A stretch of 64,000 nucleotides of DNA, taken from the NCBI RefSeq assembly GCF_048544455.1, contig NC_133537.1, positions 310,719,738-310,783,737 of the forward strand, in the 5' to 3' direction. Shown one piece after another: positions 36,858-49,083 of this stretch; positions within the stretch are counted from its first letter, which is position 1; each line of letters begins with the position of its first letter. The translations under genes were made by a program, and so were the position numbers. Source of the DNA: Silene latifolia. Its lineage: Eukaryota; Streptophyta; Magnoliopsida; Caryophyllales; Caryophyllaceae. A model generated the notes under the pieces. That model did not search any database, was not told the DNA's origin, and was given only the letters and a program-made list of their open reading frames with translations.

Positions 36858-39077
36858 TTGATCACGCGCTTTATCAAAAACTTCATTTTATTGCTTTTAA
36901 ACTATTTTTATCGCTTTTGTGTGCGCGAGACTTCGCATTTAATTATTTTGCTTAGAATTTTTAAGCACTTTAGACTTTACTTTGGGTTTTGCGCAATTTT
37001 GGGCGCGTATTATTGTGCACTTGCAGGTTTTTAGACCTCATTAGCTCAAGTTATTGAGCAAATACGAAGAAATCAGAAGTTACAGCAGTATTTTCGGTCG
37101 ATCGACCACCCTGTATGGTCGATCGATTGCCGCACTGATTCAGGAGCTTGTTCCTTTTCACTGGTCGATCGACTTCCTGTAGTCGATCGACCGCCGCCCT
37201 TCTTTGTGCAGACTGTTCACGACCTCTCCCCTGCTGTGTTTGGTCGATTTGCGGAATTGAGGGAGTTTTCTCCTCCACTTTAACTTCCGTCATATTATTT
37301 ATTTCTTCTATTTTCTCAATTGTGCACATAATACCGCTTCAAAATTGTTTTCTCGGACTTATGCGTTGTTCTTTTATCTTTTCAGGTACTTTTTGGTAGC
37401 ACTTTTGCTAAGCTTTGAAACCTCCTAGCTCTCATTTGGTTTGGGGAGGTTTCCTTTTTCTGCGCTTAAAGTCTTGTGAGTTCCCGATTTCCACTTCATG
37501 TCATATTTCTTTATTTTCTCGCAAATTCCCGTTTCTCTTTTCTTTCATTACATGATTTTGCACAATGGGGACATTGTGCGATTTGGTTTGGGAAAAGGTT
37601 TTGCGTCGCATATTATTTGCTTGCATTCACGTTTACATTTTTGTTTTGCATTGTTTTTTCATTTCTCATATATACAGAAAATTCAAAAAAATTGAAAAAT
37701 TCGATAAAAATTCAAAAATTTGCATGTTTATTTCAGCATATAGGTCGAGTCAGAACGGTAGTATTTCAATGATGATATTGCATTTGCATCTGTTTCTGCC
37801 TGAACCGTGCTAATTGACATGTTATTAGTAGAATCGTATAAGTGCATATCTACGAGTTTTCGTTAATTTACTTGCTGGACTTGAGACTCGAATTACATTT
37901 TTGGCAAACTACTTTTATTTTCTGAGTTATTAGAGCCTATAACTGGTGTCATCTATGATCAGTTTATCTAGGAATGTGAGTAGTACTCCTTATGAGACAT
38001 GTTACACAAATATGCATAAATATGAACTTGATCTGCTTAATACCTGTATGCATTCAGTTTGTGGTTTGTTGACACATGTGGTAGAGGTCTCCTTTTCTCA
38101 TTTTACCCATAAGCTTCACACTGCCAAAAATAGCCTTTTTGTCCCATTACTACATCCTACATTTAGCCTGCCCTTGTCAAGCTAGTAGTCTATGTTCTTG
38201 GGATTGTTACTTAGTTTTTGGTAGCATTTACTCTTATTGAGATTTTGTTGGATAAAAAGAATGAAGGAGGAAAGAAGTTCAAAGAAAAGAAAAAAAAAAG
38301 AAAAAAAAATGATTCAAAAAAGAAAGGAAAAACGAATGTTGTACTGTTCATTGCAGCCGATCGACTGCTCTACTTGGTCGATCGACTGGGGTCCGAAAAG
38401 AAATCAATTCGCATAATTCAAAATCCTCATCTTATGGCGATTTTTGCTCCCATGTTGCATTAGTATCTTATGGGGAGTTGGTTGATTACTGTTATACTGG
38501 AGATTGTGAGTTTTGTGCTTGCTATAGTATCGTATCGATTGAATTTTGAGCAAGAAGAAGGATGTTGTCATATGGTTCCGTTTTGGTACTATCTTGATCA
38601 CCTGTACCTCCACTTTCCCGTAAATGTTTTGCCTCTTCTTACCCATACCTCACATATCCATATATACCTCGGCATGTGTCATGGTCTTTTGTTGGTTGGA
38701 ATGCATATGTACGGTCATAGAGATTACTTTCATATTATATTGCAGGCATGTTCTTATAGGTCGTAGTTAGGTGAGAGTCTTTACAAAATGAATTCTTTCT
38801 ATCCTCTTTCATATATTCACCTGTGCTTATGTGTGATATGAGCGACCCGTGAGAGTCCAATTTGATAAGTCTCTATAGTTGATGGTTCAGCAGTTTTTAA
38901 CGACTTCATAACTCGGTTGCATGATTCATAATTGCTAATTGATTGTTGGTTATTGCATGAAAATGGTTTAGGCCTTACATGTTGTAATTCGCTCTGAGAT
39001 TGAACTCGTTCCACTAGGTTTTAGGACCGAGTCTAGTTCTTGCTTGGGAACAAACAAGGCTTTGGTTTGGGGAAGTT
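36858..39077 (+). other. Non-coding 3' internal region of the Gypsy element
   Basis: No pol domains are recognisable in any frame. It holds three palindrome pairs (37098/37119, 37165/37183, 38357/38378), an A-rich tract at about 38281-38330 and, at the end, the polypurine tract. Confidence 0.75.
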
Positions 39078-40577
39078 TGATGCGTGTCATTTATATGATG
39101 TTTTACACCTCATTTTACACGCATTTCAGAGCTCATTTGTGTAGTTTAAGCTACCATTTCCCCTATTTCCGTCTACTTTCGTGTTTTTGTACATTATTGC
39201 AGAAATGTGAAGAATTCAACGGAAATTGAGCTAAACCGTCCCCCGAGTATCTGCATTGCACTTGACGTGAAGAATTCACTTAAGGAACGAGCTTGGTGCG
39301 CGTTTCAAGGCCCAAAAGACAAATCCACGAGATTATAGAAGCCAACTATCAGCTACTTCAGTCGATCGACCACTGCCTTCAGTCGATCGACCAACATGCG
39401 GGTTCCAGAAGCTACTGTATACTGCAGCTCAGTCGATCGACCGGTCACCTCAGTCGATCGACCACACCGCTACTCGGACGAGAATTAAAAGATCGAGAAA
39501 TAGCAAGCCCATAGTACATTAGGTTTTAGAATAAGAACTACGTTGTATTCTATATAACGTAAGCTAAGTTATTCAGTTTTGGTATCTAGTTTTTAGCATA
39601 CAGTTCTTAACACAATTAAACATTCATTAGTTAGATTACTTTCCGTCAATAAAGTTACTCTTTTGCAATCGGTTTTTGGATCCTTTTCTCTGCAATTTCG
39701 GTATTTCCTCTGTCTTATTTCAGTTCCATTGCCTTTTTATTGTTCATAGATATAGAATTGCTAGTTAGTATCCAAAGCCAATTATCGTTTATCGCTATTT
39801 GTTATTTGATTACTTCAAGCATGAATTCAATAGTTTATTTCGTTATGATTATTGTTGTTTTTATCAGTATCATGAGTAGCTAAATTAATTGTGCTAGGAT
39901 GTAGGGGAATTATAGTGTAGGCGGCATTAGAATTAGGGAGCCCTAATCGCGTGTTGGTCGATCGACCACCCTACCCGGTCGATCGACTGACCTCGTGAGG
40001 TTTACCTTCGTTTTAATTGATTTAAATGTTGTATTTGACGAATCGAATGCATGCGACTAGTTGAATGCTTAATATATGACTGACCCATTAGATCGAAAGA
40101 TAGGGAAAGTTGTTAGATCACCAATTAAAATGACTTAACTAAGCTGAGATCGAAAGATAGGTAAAGTTTAGATTATTAGTCACTTTTCAGGACGAGAGTC
40201 AGTATTAGTGATATTAGGGACTTGTAGCGAGATCGAAAGATGCTATCTGTTAAGAGTGGACCGAGAGGACCTCTTGTTTTCCCGCCTCGTGTGTTTGATT
40301 TAGACCTACTTAGTATGCTGCTGCCGAAACTATAGTGAACCGACCATCCTAGTACCCTTCTTTTATATATTTTTTTCGTTTATTTAGTTTATTGTCTTTT
40401 ATTGCCTTTAGCTATAGACCAAACCAATTCAACCCCCACATTCGTTGCCTTAGACTAGAATTAGACAATTATTAATTACATTCGCCTCCTTGTGGTTCGA
40501 CCCTGTTACCACTAGCCTAGGTTAGTTTTAATAGGAATTATAAATATTATTTTTGGTACTCACAACGACGGGTATCA
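39078..40577 (+). repeat. 3' LTR of the Gypsy element
   Basis: 1500 bp, TG...CA. Palindromes start at 39362/39383, 39433/39454 and 39958/39979, each pair exactly 21 bp apart. Confidence 0.95.
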
Positions 40578-41100
40578 GAGGGCTATGATCATTGTATAAA
40601 ACTTAGCTCATCAGCTTTGATTTATGATCACGACAGTAAATTTTTGACCAATGCTGAAGCCTGAAGGCTATGATTGCGAATGACGAGAAGTAATCTTCAT
40701 TGTCATATGCGATAGTATGTAAGATATGGCTAAAATATACTCCCTAATATTTTAGGTTCACTTAAGTTTTCATCTAAGTCATTTGTAAGGATGAATGTAT
40801 CACTCCCTCCATCTCGGTTTATAGTAGCTATATTCTCCGCCTAATTATTTACGATATTTGATAAGCAATGAGAGGTGTATTACTTTTAAAATTTTGAAAC
40901 GTAAATACAATGTTATATTGGTTATCTTTCGTACGTAAATACAAGATGTCATAAACAACAAGTTAAAAAGGCTACAAAGCCAACTTACGAGCATACTAAT
41001 ACGTATATCTTCATATCTATCTCATTTATTAATGAGTTTAAACATGTGTAAAAGTACTAAAGTAAGTTTATGTACATTAAACTTGTGAAAATACTAACAG
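40578..41100. other. Short intergenic stretch between retroelements
   Basis: Starts with the right GAGGG target copy. CACTCCCTCCATCTCGG at about 40801 resembles one Stowaway terminus without a partner. No gene seen. Confidence 0.45.
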
Positions 41101-41119
41101 GCAATGTGTCAAGTTTCGC

Positions 41120-41890
41120 GATGCACATGAAGTATTCTCGAGGCTTTCTACTATGTTTTCTCAAGCCCCGAGAATAATTCAGTATGACACCGTTGTTCGT
41201 TTCTTTGAGGCTAACCTCAAAGATGGTCAACCTGTAAGTTCACACGTACTTAAAATGATTGAGTACGTGGAAACTTTAGAGGGGTTGGGATGCAAGATCC
41301 CCGACGAACTTGTGGTGGACCGAGTGCTCCACTCTCTCTCGCACGTCAAAGGATTTACCCAATTTTGGGTAAATTACAATATGACAAACATGAGAAAGAG
41401 TTTACATAAGCTCCATTCTCTGCTTGTGCAAGCAGAGAAGGACATGGGATTGAGTGGGAGTACGAGGAAAGATGTGCTTGCGATTAACGTGAAGGGGAAG
41501 AAGCAGTTTAAGAGGAACGCAGGTAAGAAGCCCATTCAGGTAGAGGGTAAAGGTAAAGCAATTGCGAATTGCTCTACCAAGCAAAAACCTATAAAGGGTA
41601 ATCCTCTTAAAGATACTTGTAATTATTGTAATAACAAGGGACATTGGAGACGTAATTGTACAAAGTACCTTGATGACATAAAAGCTGGCATTGTGAAGCT
41701 GACATGTAATTTCTCAACTGAATCTTTTATGATAGACATAAATTATGCTTCAAGTACAACTTGGGTATTAGATACTGGTTGTGGTTCTCACTTGTGTAAT
41801 CATTTGCAGGGCCTAAAAAGCATAAGAAAGCTAAACAAGGGTGATGTCGATCTCGAATGGGAAAAGTCTAAAGTAGTGCCGTCTCTGTAG
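41120..41890 (+). pseudogene. gag: Copia-1 gag and protease start, 5'-truncated and frameshifted
   Basis: In-frame similarity starts near 41120 (DAHEVFS). UBN2-type Gag sequence runs to a zinc knuckle CNYCNNKGHWRRNC (pattern C-x2-C-x4-H-x4-C), then the protease motif WVLDTGCGSHLC. The frame breaks between about 41850 and 41890, and the sequence continues in another frame from about 41890. Confidence 0.85.
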
Positions 41891-44748
41891 GAACTTATGT
41901 ACTTAGTTTAGCTTCGGGGTTGGAGTTACATCTTAATAATTGTTATTTTGTACCAACGCTATCTAGAAATATAATATCCGTATCTGTGTTAGACACAGAA
42001 GGGTTTTCCTTTGTAATTAAAGACAAGTGTTGTACTTTTTCCCTTAATGGGATTGTATATAGTCAAGCTATTTCAATCAATGGTATTTATATTCTAGATA
42101 CTTGCAACGATGTTTATCATTTAGATAATAAAAGACTCAAAACAGGTGATCCCGATCAATCTTATTTATGGCATTGTCGCTTAGGACACATTAATGAGAA
42201 GCGCATTAAAAGACTAGTGTCGACTGGTGTAATTAAACCTTTTGATTTCGAATCATTTGGTACATGCGAATCTTGTCTTCTTGGCAAGATGACTCGTTCA
42301 CCTTTTCTAGGAAAAGGATCTCGAGCTAGTGAGTTATTGGGTTTAATACATACCGATGTTTGTGGCCCAATGACAGTCACTGCTAGAGGTAATTATGACT
42401 ATTTCATTACTTTTACCGATGACATGAGTAGATATGGGTATATCTACTTAATGAGGTATAAAAGTGAAGCTTTTGATAAGTTCAAAGAGTTTCAGAATGA
42501 AGTAGAAAACCAATTAAATAAGAAGATTAAAGCATTACGATCAGATCGTGGTGGGGAATATTTAAGCAATGACTTTAAAGATCACCTTATAAACTGCGGT
42601 ATTGTATCTCAGTTAACTCCTCCTGGCACACCACAATTAAATGGTGTGGCTGAAAGGAGGAATCGAACTTTATTAGATATGGTTCGATCGATGATGAGTC
42701 AAACAGAGTTACCTAAGTCATTCTGGGGTTTTGCCATTTTATCTGCTGTACAATCACTTAATAAAAGTCCCACTAAAGCAACTGACAAAACTCCATATGA
42801 GATATGGAAAGGGAAAGTCCCGAATATGCGATACATGAAAGTATGGGGTTGTGATGCTTATGTCAAGAGTAAGTTTGATGATAAGCTTGCACCTCGTTCT
42901 GAAAAGTGTATTTTTGTAGGCTACCCTAAGGAAACTTGTGGATATTACTTCTACAATACTAACGAGAACAAAGTGTTTGTAGCTCGTGAAGCTGTCTTTC
43001 TAGAAAAAGAGTTTATTTCTAGAAGACAGAGTGGGAGAAAATTTGAACTTGACGAAGTTCAAGAGCCACAAACTGATATGACAATACAGGAAGATGTTCC
43101 TTCTACGTCTGAATCAAGTATTGTTCCATCTGAACCTAGGAGGTCAGAAAGGGTTAGTCGCCAGCCTGATAGATACCTTGGTATTATCGAGGAAGATGGT
43201 GACTATGAGGTTTTACTTTTAGAAAGTGATGAACCCAAGACCTATAAAGCAGCTATTATGAGTTCTGACTCTAAGCTATGGCTCGAAGCCATGCAATCCG
43301 AAATGGATTCCATGTACGATAATCAGGTATGGGACCTGGTTGACTTACCTAAAGATGTTCGACCTCTTCAGTGTAAGTGGATATTCAAGATTAAAATCGG
43401 CATGGATGGACATAAAGATGTCTACAAAGCTAGATTGGTTGCAAAAGGTTTCACTCAGGTTTATGGTTTACACTATGATGAAACTTTTGCACCAGTTGCT
43501 ATGCTTAGATCTGTTCGGATAATGTTAGTGATTGCTGCATTTCATGAATATGAGATATGGCAAATGGATGTCAAAACCGCTTTCCTGAACGGGTTTCTGG
43601 AAGAGGAAGTGTTCATGACACAACCTGAGGGTTTTGTGGATCCTAAAAATCCTAACAAAGTATGCAAACTTAAGAGATCCATTTATGGTCTTAAGCAAGC
43701 GTCAAGGAGTTGGAATCATCATTTTAATCATGTTATTAAACAGAATGGTTTTTCTCGAAGTGTTGAGGAACCATGTTTATACATGAAGTTTAGTGGAAGT
43801 GAAGTTGTTTTCTTACTTCTTTATGTGGACGACATATTACTCATTGGGAATGATGTTGATATGCTTGCTTCTGTTAAGAAGTGGTTGAGAAATCACTTCC
43901 AAATGAAAGATTTGGGAGAAGCTCAGCGCATCTTGGATATCCGGATCTATAGAGATAGACCCAAAAGGATATTAGAATTGAGTCAAGAAGCATATATCGA
44001 TAAGATTCTTGACCGAATCAATATGAAAAACTCCAAGAGAGGTTTTCTACCTATGGGTAGTGGGATCACTTTGAGTAAGTCACAGTGTCCTACTGAGCCT
44101 AAGGATATTGAACGCATGAAATCGATTACCTATGCTTCCGCTGTTGGATAGATCATGTATGCTATGATGTGTTCTCGTCTTGATGTCTCGTATGCTTTGA
44201 TGACGAGTCGTTTTCAGAAAACTCCAGGTGAGAGTCACTGGATAGCCGTCAAGAATATTATGAAGTACTTGAGAAGGACTAAAGATTCATTCTTAGTGTT
44301 TGGAGGAGAATCTGAATTACGTATAAGAGGTTATACGGATGCCAGTTTCCAAACCGATAGGGATGATTTGAAATCCCAGGCTTGTTTTGTCTTTTGGTTG
44401 AACGGAGGAGCGGTTTGCTGGAGAAGTTTCAAAGAGTTTGTGACTGCTGATTCTACAACGGAAGCTGAGTACATTGCAGCCTCTGAAGTCGCAAAAAGAA
44501 GTCATTTGGATTAGGCGATTTTAGAAGGACTGAAAGTAGTTCCGACCGCCGAGGATCCTATCACTTTGTATTGTGATAACAGTGGGGCTATTTTTCAAGC
44601 AAAAGAGCCCAAGTCTAGTAACAAGTCTAGACATGTACTTAGGAAATTTCATGTAATTAGAGATTTAATCGAAAGGAAAGAAATTACAGTTTGTAAGGTT
44701 GGGACAGCTGACAACATCGCTGATCCTTTAACCAAGCCATTGTCTTAA
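41890..44748 (+). pseudogene. pol: Copia-1 pol (integrase, reverse transcriptase, RNase H) with stops
   Basis: Open from 41890 to 44151. In order: the end of protease; a GAG-pre-integrase HCRLGHINEKR; integrase core with [20 protein letters not shown] and [23 protein letters not shown]_2 reverse transcriptase with [17 protein letters not shown] and the catalytic [11 protein letters not shown]. An in-frame TAG at 44152-44154 interrupts the junction to RNase H. The same frame continues to 44748 with a short frame disturbance around 44495-44535. RNase H ends in VGTADNIADPLTKPLS. Only a few lesions, so the copy is fairly young but inactive. Confidence 0.9.
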
Positions 44749-45571
44749 GCTAAACATGATAGTCATGTAGTTTCGATGGGGTTGAGACGAATGCCAGAAC
44801 TGTTGTAAAATATATGATATGTAATAATCAAAATATTGTATTTATTATTTCATATATGATAAGTTGCATTTATCGTTATATTCAATTTTATGTCTGAATT
44901 TATATACTTTGTTTTCTCCAAATAGGTTGTAAAGACAATGTCGAACCGTATTAAGTGAACTGGATTAACATTGTATTTTGTCCCTAGTTACTTAATGAGG
45001 TGACGTCTCGGAGTGACTAGATTGTAAGGCGATAGATGACAGGTTCGACTGTCATATGGTCATAGTGATGACTGGTCGATTACATAGGCATATTGCGAGA
45101 CAATTTGTCGGACAGTGACCGTTTATAGAGTCCTTTTGTTGCTAGGTCGTGGCGAGAATTTCTATTTATTCCTTCGAGTCAATTCTTTAGACTGGTGACT
45201 ATTTGTCTGAGTTGGTACGGTTTTCCGGTGACTTTGGTTTTTGTTCTAGGTCGCACCGTAAAAGGAGGCCGATGAGCATTTACTGGGTCATTGTGATCTG
45301 TATCGAATGAAGAAAATAGGTCAACAGGATTGTCTTTTTAAGTCATATTTTATCTCAAGGCCACTCGAGGAGAGATGACTGTGAATGCGTGGCCACGCTC
45401 GGATGCGATATATAGTAGATTATCCGGTCGACAGGTCATTCTCCGATCGAGGAAACCACTTTATGATATGATCACGTGCAAGAACGACCTGAAAGACATC
45501 TTGCATTGAGTGGGAGATATTATTGGACAAGAGAATTGGTAACGCACACTTGTGTCAGACAAGTGGGAGAT
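44749..45571 (+). other. Conserved 3' non-coding region and PPT of Copia-1
   Basis: About 820 bp without an open frame. Blocks such as GGTGACTTTGGTTT, GGCCACTCGAGGAG and GAGGAAACCACT are shared with the corresponding part of Copia-2 (59990-60844). It ends with the polypurine tract AAGTGGGAGAT directly before the LTR. Confidence 0.7.
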
Positions 45572-46825
45572 TGTTGGAGTAGTGTCCTCCACAATAAGTG
45601 CGTTTACATCTTAAATCTCGTAAAAGGAATATCGGGGATTTATTTTATTTATTTGTCGGTGATCGTCGTTAATCCCAGAATGATTGGTCGACTAGAGTTT
45701 GACATTAATGTCGTGTGACGGCGGTGATCAGTTGATCCCTTTAGGTCACACCTATAGGATGACACCCAAATAGAATAAATTAATTGTTTGTATGAGATAC
45801 GAGATAATTAATTCCTTGTATTATTTGACTCTTAGTTAGTCACATAAATGTATTATTTGATGACGGGTTACGAACTCGGGACAAAGAGATTTATTATTTA
45901 ATTATGAGATATTTAAATAATAAATGATTAGAATTTATTAATTAATTGTTAATTAATTAATTTTATACGATATGTGTATATGTTTTGAGGTGGAATTAAT
46001 TAGCTATTAAATTTTACAAGAAGTTGTAAAATTAGCTAAATGGGTTAATATTGACACATTGTATGTTGATAAAATAGTCTTATGATTACTTAATAGTTAA
46101 GTAGTCATTGGTAGTTAATTTATATTATTTAAGTGTTAAATAAATTAAATTAATATTTAATTATGTAAGATAATTAAATATACGACTTATAAGCATTTGT
46201 GGGGCAAATATCGAAAACCGAAATGGACCAAAAGTAGTCCACATATGCTGGTTTTTTGAGGACATCACAAGTGTCCTTTAGGTGGTTTTTTCCACTTATA
46301 ATTGTCCCCTCAAATTGCCTATAAATACCATTGAAACTCCACCATTTCTCTAGTTGGAAAAATTTGAAGAAAAATTGGTCTAGGTCCATATACACTACCT
46401 AAATACCAAATTTTTCTTCTTATTTTGTTCATCTTTTATATCAAAAACATATATAAATATTAACTAATAATATTTATTAGTACATCATATATACAATTAA
46501 ACAAGGTTTACTACTACATATATCTAGTTAGTATTGTAGTAGTATTTTGGGTTGATTCTTGGGTGTATCCTTAGGAGATCATCTTTTTGGTGGTTTGTTG
46601 TCTTGGAGGATCATCTATTTTCATAGCTCAAGAACAACATCAAGGAAGGAGTCCTTAAGTTGTGCCCAAAACTTGCCTTATACAATGTAAGGAACTTTTG
46701 TCTTAAGATGGTTTAATACCATCTTTTATACTTTTATTTGCATGCATGTAGATTTAGACAATTTTAAATTAATTTGTAATTTTAATATCATAAGATGAGT
46801 ATTAATATGGTCTAAATAACTAACA
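45572..46825 (+). repeat. 3' LTR of Copia-1
   Basis: Starts TGTTGGAGTAGTGTCC after the polypurine tract and probably ends CTAACA at 46825. No second copy exists in the window, so the right border is inferred from the terminal inverse TGTT...AACA and from comparison with the Copia-2 LTR. Confidence 0.6.
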
Positions 46826-46998
46826 TGGGTATACTTACCGAAGCCAGTTTTTAGTCACGGACAGTTATGCGTTGCGGCATCGAGGACGACGACACCGCAA
46901 GGGCTGAGGTTCTTCATAGATGATATTGACCAGAATTTCAAGGGATATACACAAAATATAGTATACAAAGTGTAATACTACGGATTTTATAAGCTAAG

Positions 46999-47144
46999 TA
47001 CTCGGCCGAGTAGAGCCTACTCGGCCGAGTAGTTCCAAGAGTGTAGTTTGTTTGGGTTCTGCCGAGGAATACTCGGCCGAGTATGGTGAATACTCGACCG
47101 AGTAGAGGATACTCGGTCGAGTATACATTTTACTCGACCGAGTA
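46999..47144 (+). repeat. TACTCGRCCGAGTA palindrome cluster 1
   Basis: Six 14-bp sites start at 46999, 47018, 47070, 47091, 47110 and 47131. Intervals are 19, 52, 21, 19 and 21 bp. The cores are GGCC, GACC or GGTC. Confidence 0.95.
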
Positions 47145-47843
47145 TCCGGTCTGACGGGTTATATTTTCCGCGATTGATTTAGAAAGGATTAGAGTTATTT
47201 ATAAACGCAAAAAAGTTTCCTATTACATTTCATAAAACCTAATCACTCAAACGACGCTCTAATCCTCTCCAAATCTCCCCTTGTGTGTGTGTGTGATCAT
47301 AGCAAGTGCATTCATCCTTTGTTTCTTTCGTCGGTAAGTCTTTATCCCTATGTTGTTGATGATTAATTATAGAGTTTGTCTTTATTCATGAATTAGGGGA
47401 AATGGGGTTTTGCAGTTAGTGATTGGAACTATATGATTGTTGTTGTAGGTGACGATGTGGTAATTGTTATACATTTGTATGGTTGATTGCAGCTTAAGCG
47501 GATTGCGAAAAGGTAAGGTTTCCCTACTCAGTTCTTGTGTAATTGATTTGAGATATTTGTTGTATTGTGTATGATTGTTGTCTGCTGATCATCGGAGTGT
47601 TGGTGTTGTGGTGACGATGGTGATGTGGTTGTGTTGTGACGGAAGTGGTGTGGTGACAGATGTGATGCTGTGGTATGTGTGATTGTGGTGGAGTCACTTG
47701 CGGGAGTGGCTTCACACCCTAGTTCGCCCTCCGTGGAACCCGTCACGGGAGGGGATGTGCACCTTAAGGGACAGGGATTGTTAGTCGCTCGTTGATGAGC
47801 TGGACTAGGTGGGGATGGGCTGCGGTCACCCACTGGCGGCGAG

Positions 47844-47895
47844 GATTACCTATTGCGATGGGTAATCTGGCAGGGCTACACACTTCGGTGTGTAG
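47844..47895 (+). other. Two hairpins in the LTR, one with a TTCG loop
   Basis: GATTACC (47844-47850) pairs with GGTAATC (47861-47867). CTACACAC-TTCG-GTGTGTAG (47876-47895) is a perfect 8-bp stem with a UUCG-type tetraloop in RNA. Confidence 0.75.
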
Positions 47896-48336
47896 TCGAT
47901 TAATGTGTGGAATCGGGAGACCGGGGATGGAGGATGATCAGCCGGTTACATTAATTATTTGTCTTATTTGAATTATGCAGAATCGACCCCGTGTTGTTGT
48001 TTTGTAAAACCTGCGGTGATCCATTCGGGGATGGTGAGCAGATATGACAGGTAATGCAGATGTTTAGTTATGGGACAGACATGGGGAGACATCACTTCGA
48101 GTCTAGTTTCCGCCGTTACGAGTTTAGCCGTCAATGATTTCAGTTGTATTAAAGTTCTTACAATTTTAGTTTGAGTTGGTTTGAGATAATGTATTCGCTA
48201 ACTCTTTATACTTTAATAAATGTTGTTTGGAAATTGTAACTTTGATATACTAACCTCGGGAAACCGAGATGGTAACAGCCTTTCATGCTAGGGTAGTCCT
48301 TGATAAGGTACCTTAGTATGAGGGGGTGTTACAAAG

Positions 48337-48347
48337 TGGTATCAGAG
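48337..48347 (+). other. Primer-binding site, initiator tRNA-Met
   Basis: TGGTATCAGAG, 3 nt after the LTR end, is the common plant retrotransposon primer site. Confidence 0.75.
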
Positions 48348-49083
48348 ACGACGATTCCGACACCTAAAACAAATGAACCCAATGAACTTAGGGAGTCTAA
48401 ATAAAATGAACACGGGAAGTGTTGTTTGGAGCTACCGCAAAGACTTGGGAGACGTCCCGAAGTCGCATTAAGGCCCTTACGATCTCAAGCCGGTCACATG
48501 GGGGGGAAACCTGTTGTATGCTTGAGTTCTGTGAGTTTGATATCTATAGATTGAACCTTATGCATGGTTGGATGAAATGATGAAAGAAGTGGAATGTGAT
48601 AGTTGTTGAAAGATGCATCGAGGATTGTTCATGTTAAGCTTTGAGAAGGAATATGTTGAGCATGAAGTATGGTAGTGGTACATGTGCATATGAACATGAT
48701 GATTTTAATGCTTGATTGTTGGTAGAAGCATGTGATTAAGGTCATGCGTCTATATATGTAAATGTCGTGTTTAATTTTAATGTGAGTATAATAAATGTTC
48801 AACTATGTACTGGTTTTTAGAGGTATTGAATTGTTATTGTTGCCTTATGTATGTTCAAGTTGTTTTGGCTTAGAAAACTTGATTTGTATAAAGAACGATT
48901 ACGGAAGGGTTGTCTTAAAACTGACATAAGTCGAGTTCTAGAAATGATATTGCTGTAATTCCAAGTTGAGGTGATAGCTTGTCCTCTTATGATTCTAACG
49001 ATAGGTCACACGCCCAAAATGACCAAGTAACGAGTAGATATGACTGTTTTACGAAAACTGGACGGTGCTGAGAACTGCGCCGA
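48348..49083 (+). other. Leader of the chromovirus-like element, first part
   Basis: No gag is recognisable; short frames only. Confidence 0.45.

Larger units (their letters stand above)
32150..40577 (+). mobile_element. Complete non-autonomous Athila/Tat-like Gypsy retrotransposon
   Basis: 8428 bp with two LTRs (TGATGCGTGTC ... GGGTATCA), a tRNA-Asp primer site, a polypurine tract before 39078 (TTTGGGGAAGT) and a perfect 5-bp target duplication GAGGG (32145-32149 and 40578-40582). The internal region has a broken gag and a protease, but no reverse transcriptase, RNase H or integrase; 36858-39077 is non-coding. It therefore depends on another element. The primer site and gag features (NAITLRSG) place it with Athila/Tat Gypsy elements. 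LTRs and internal region carry paired TCGATCGA palindromes. Confidence 0.93.
41101..46825 (+). mobile_element. 5'-truncated Ty1/copia retrotransposon (Copia-1)
   Basis: Contains most of gag, protease, integrase, reverse transcriptase, RNase H, a long 3' non-coding region and one LTR at 45572-46825. The 5' LTR, leader and first part of gag seen in Copia-2 (53011-61817) are missing. Gene order protease-integrase-RT is diagnostic of Ty1/copia. Copia-2 is a relative: the proteins and the 3' non-coding region align along their length. Confidence 0.88.
46971..48333 (+). repeat. LTR of the chromovirus-like element
   Basis: 1363 bp with inverse ends TGTAA/TTACA. It carries the first palindrome cluster (46999-47144), a (GT)n run near 47283 and two strong hairpins at 47844-47895. 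Confidence 0.6.
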
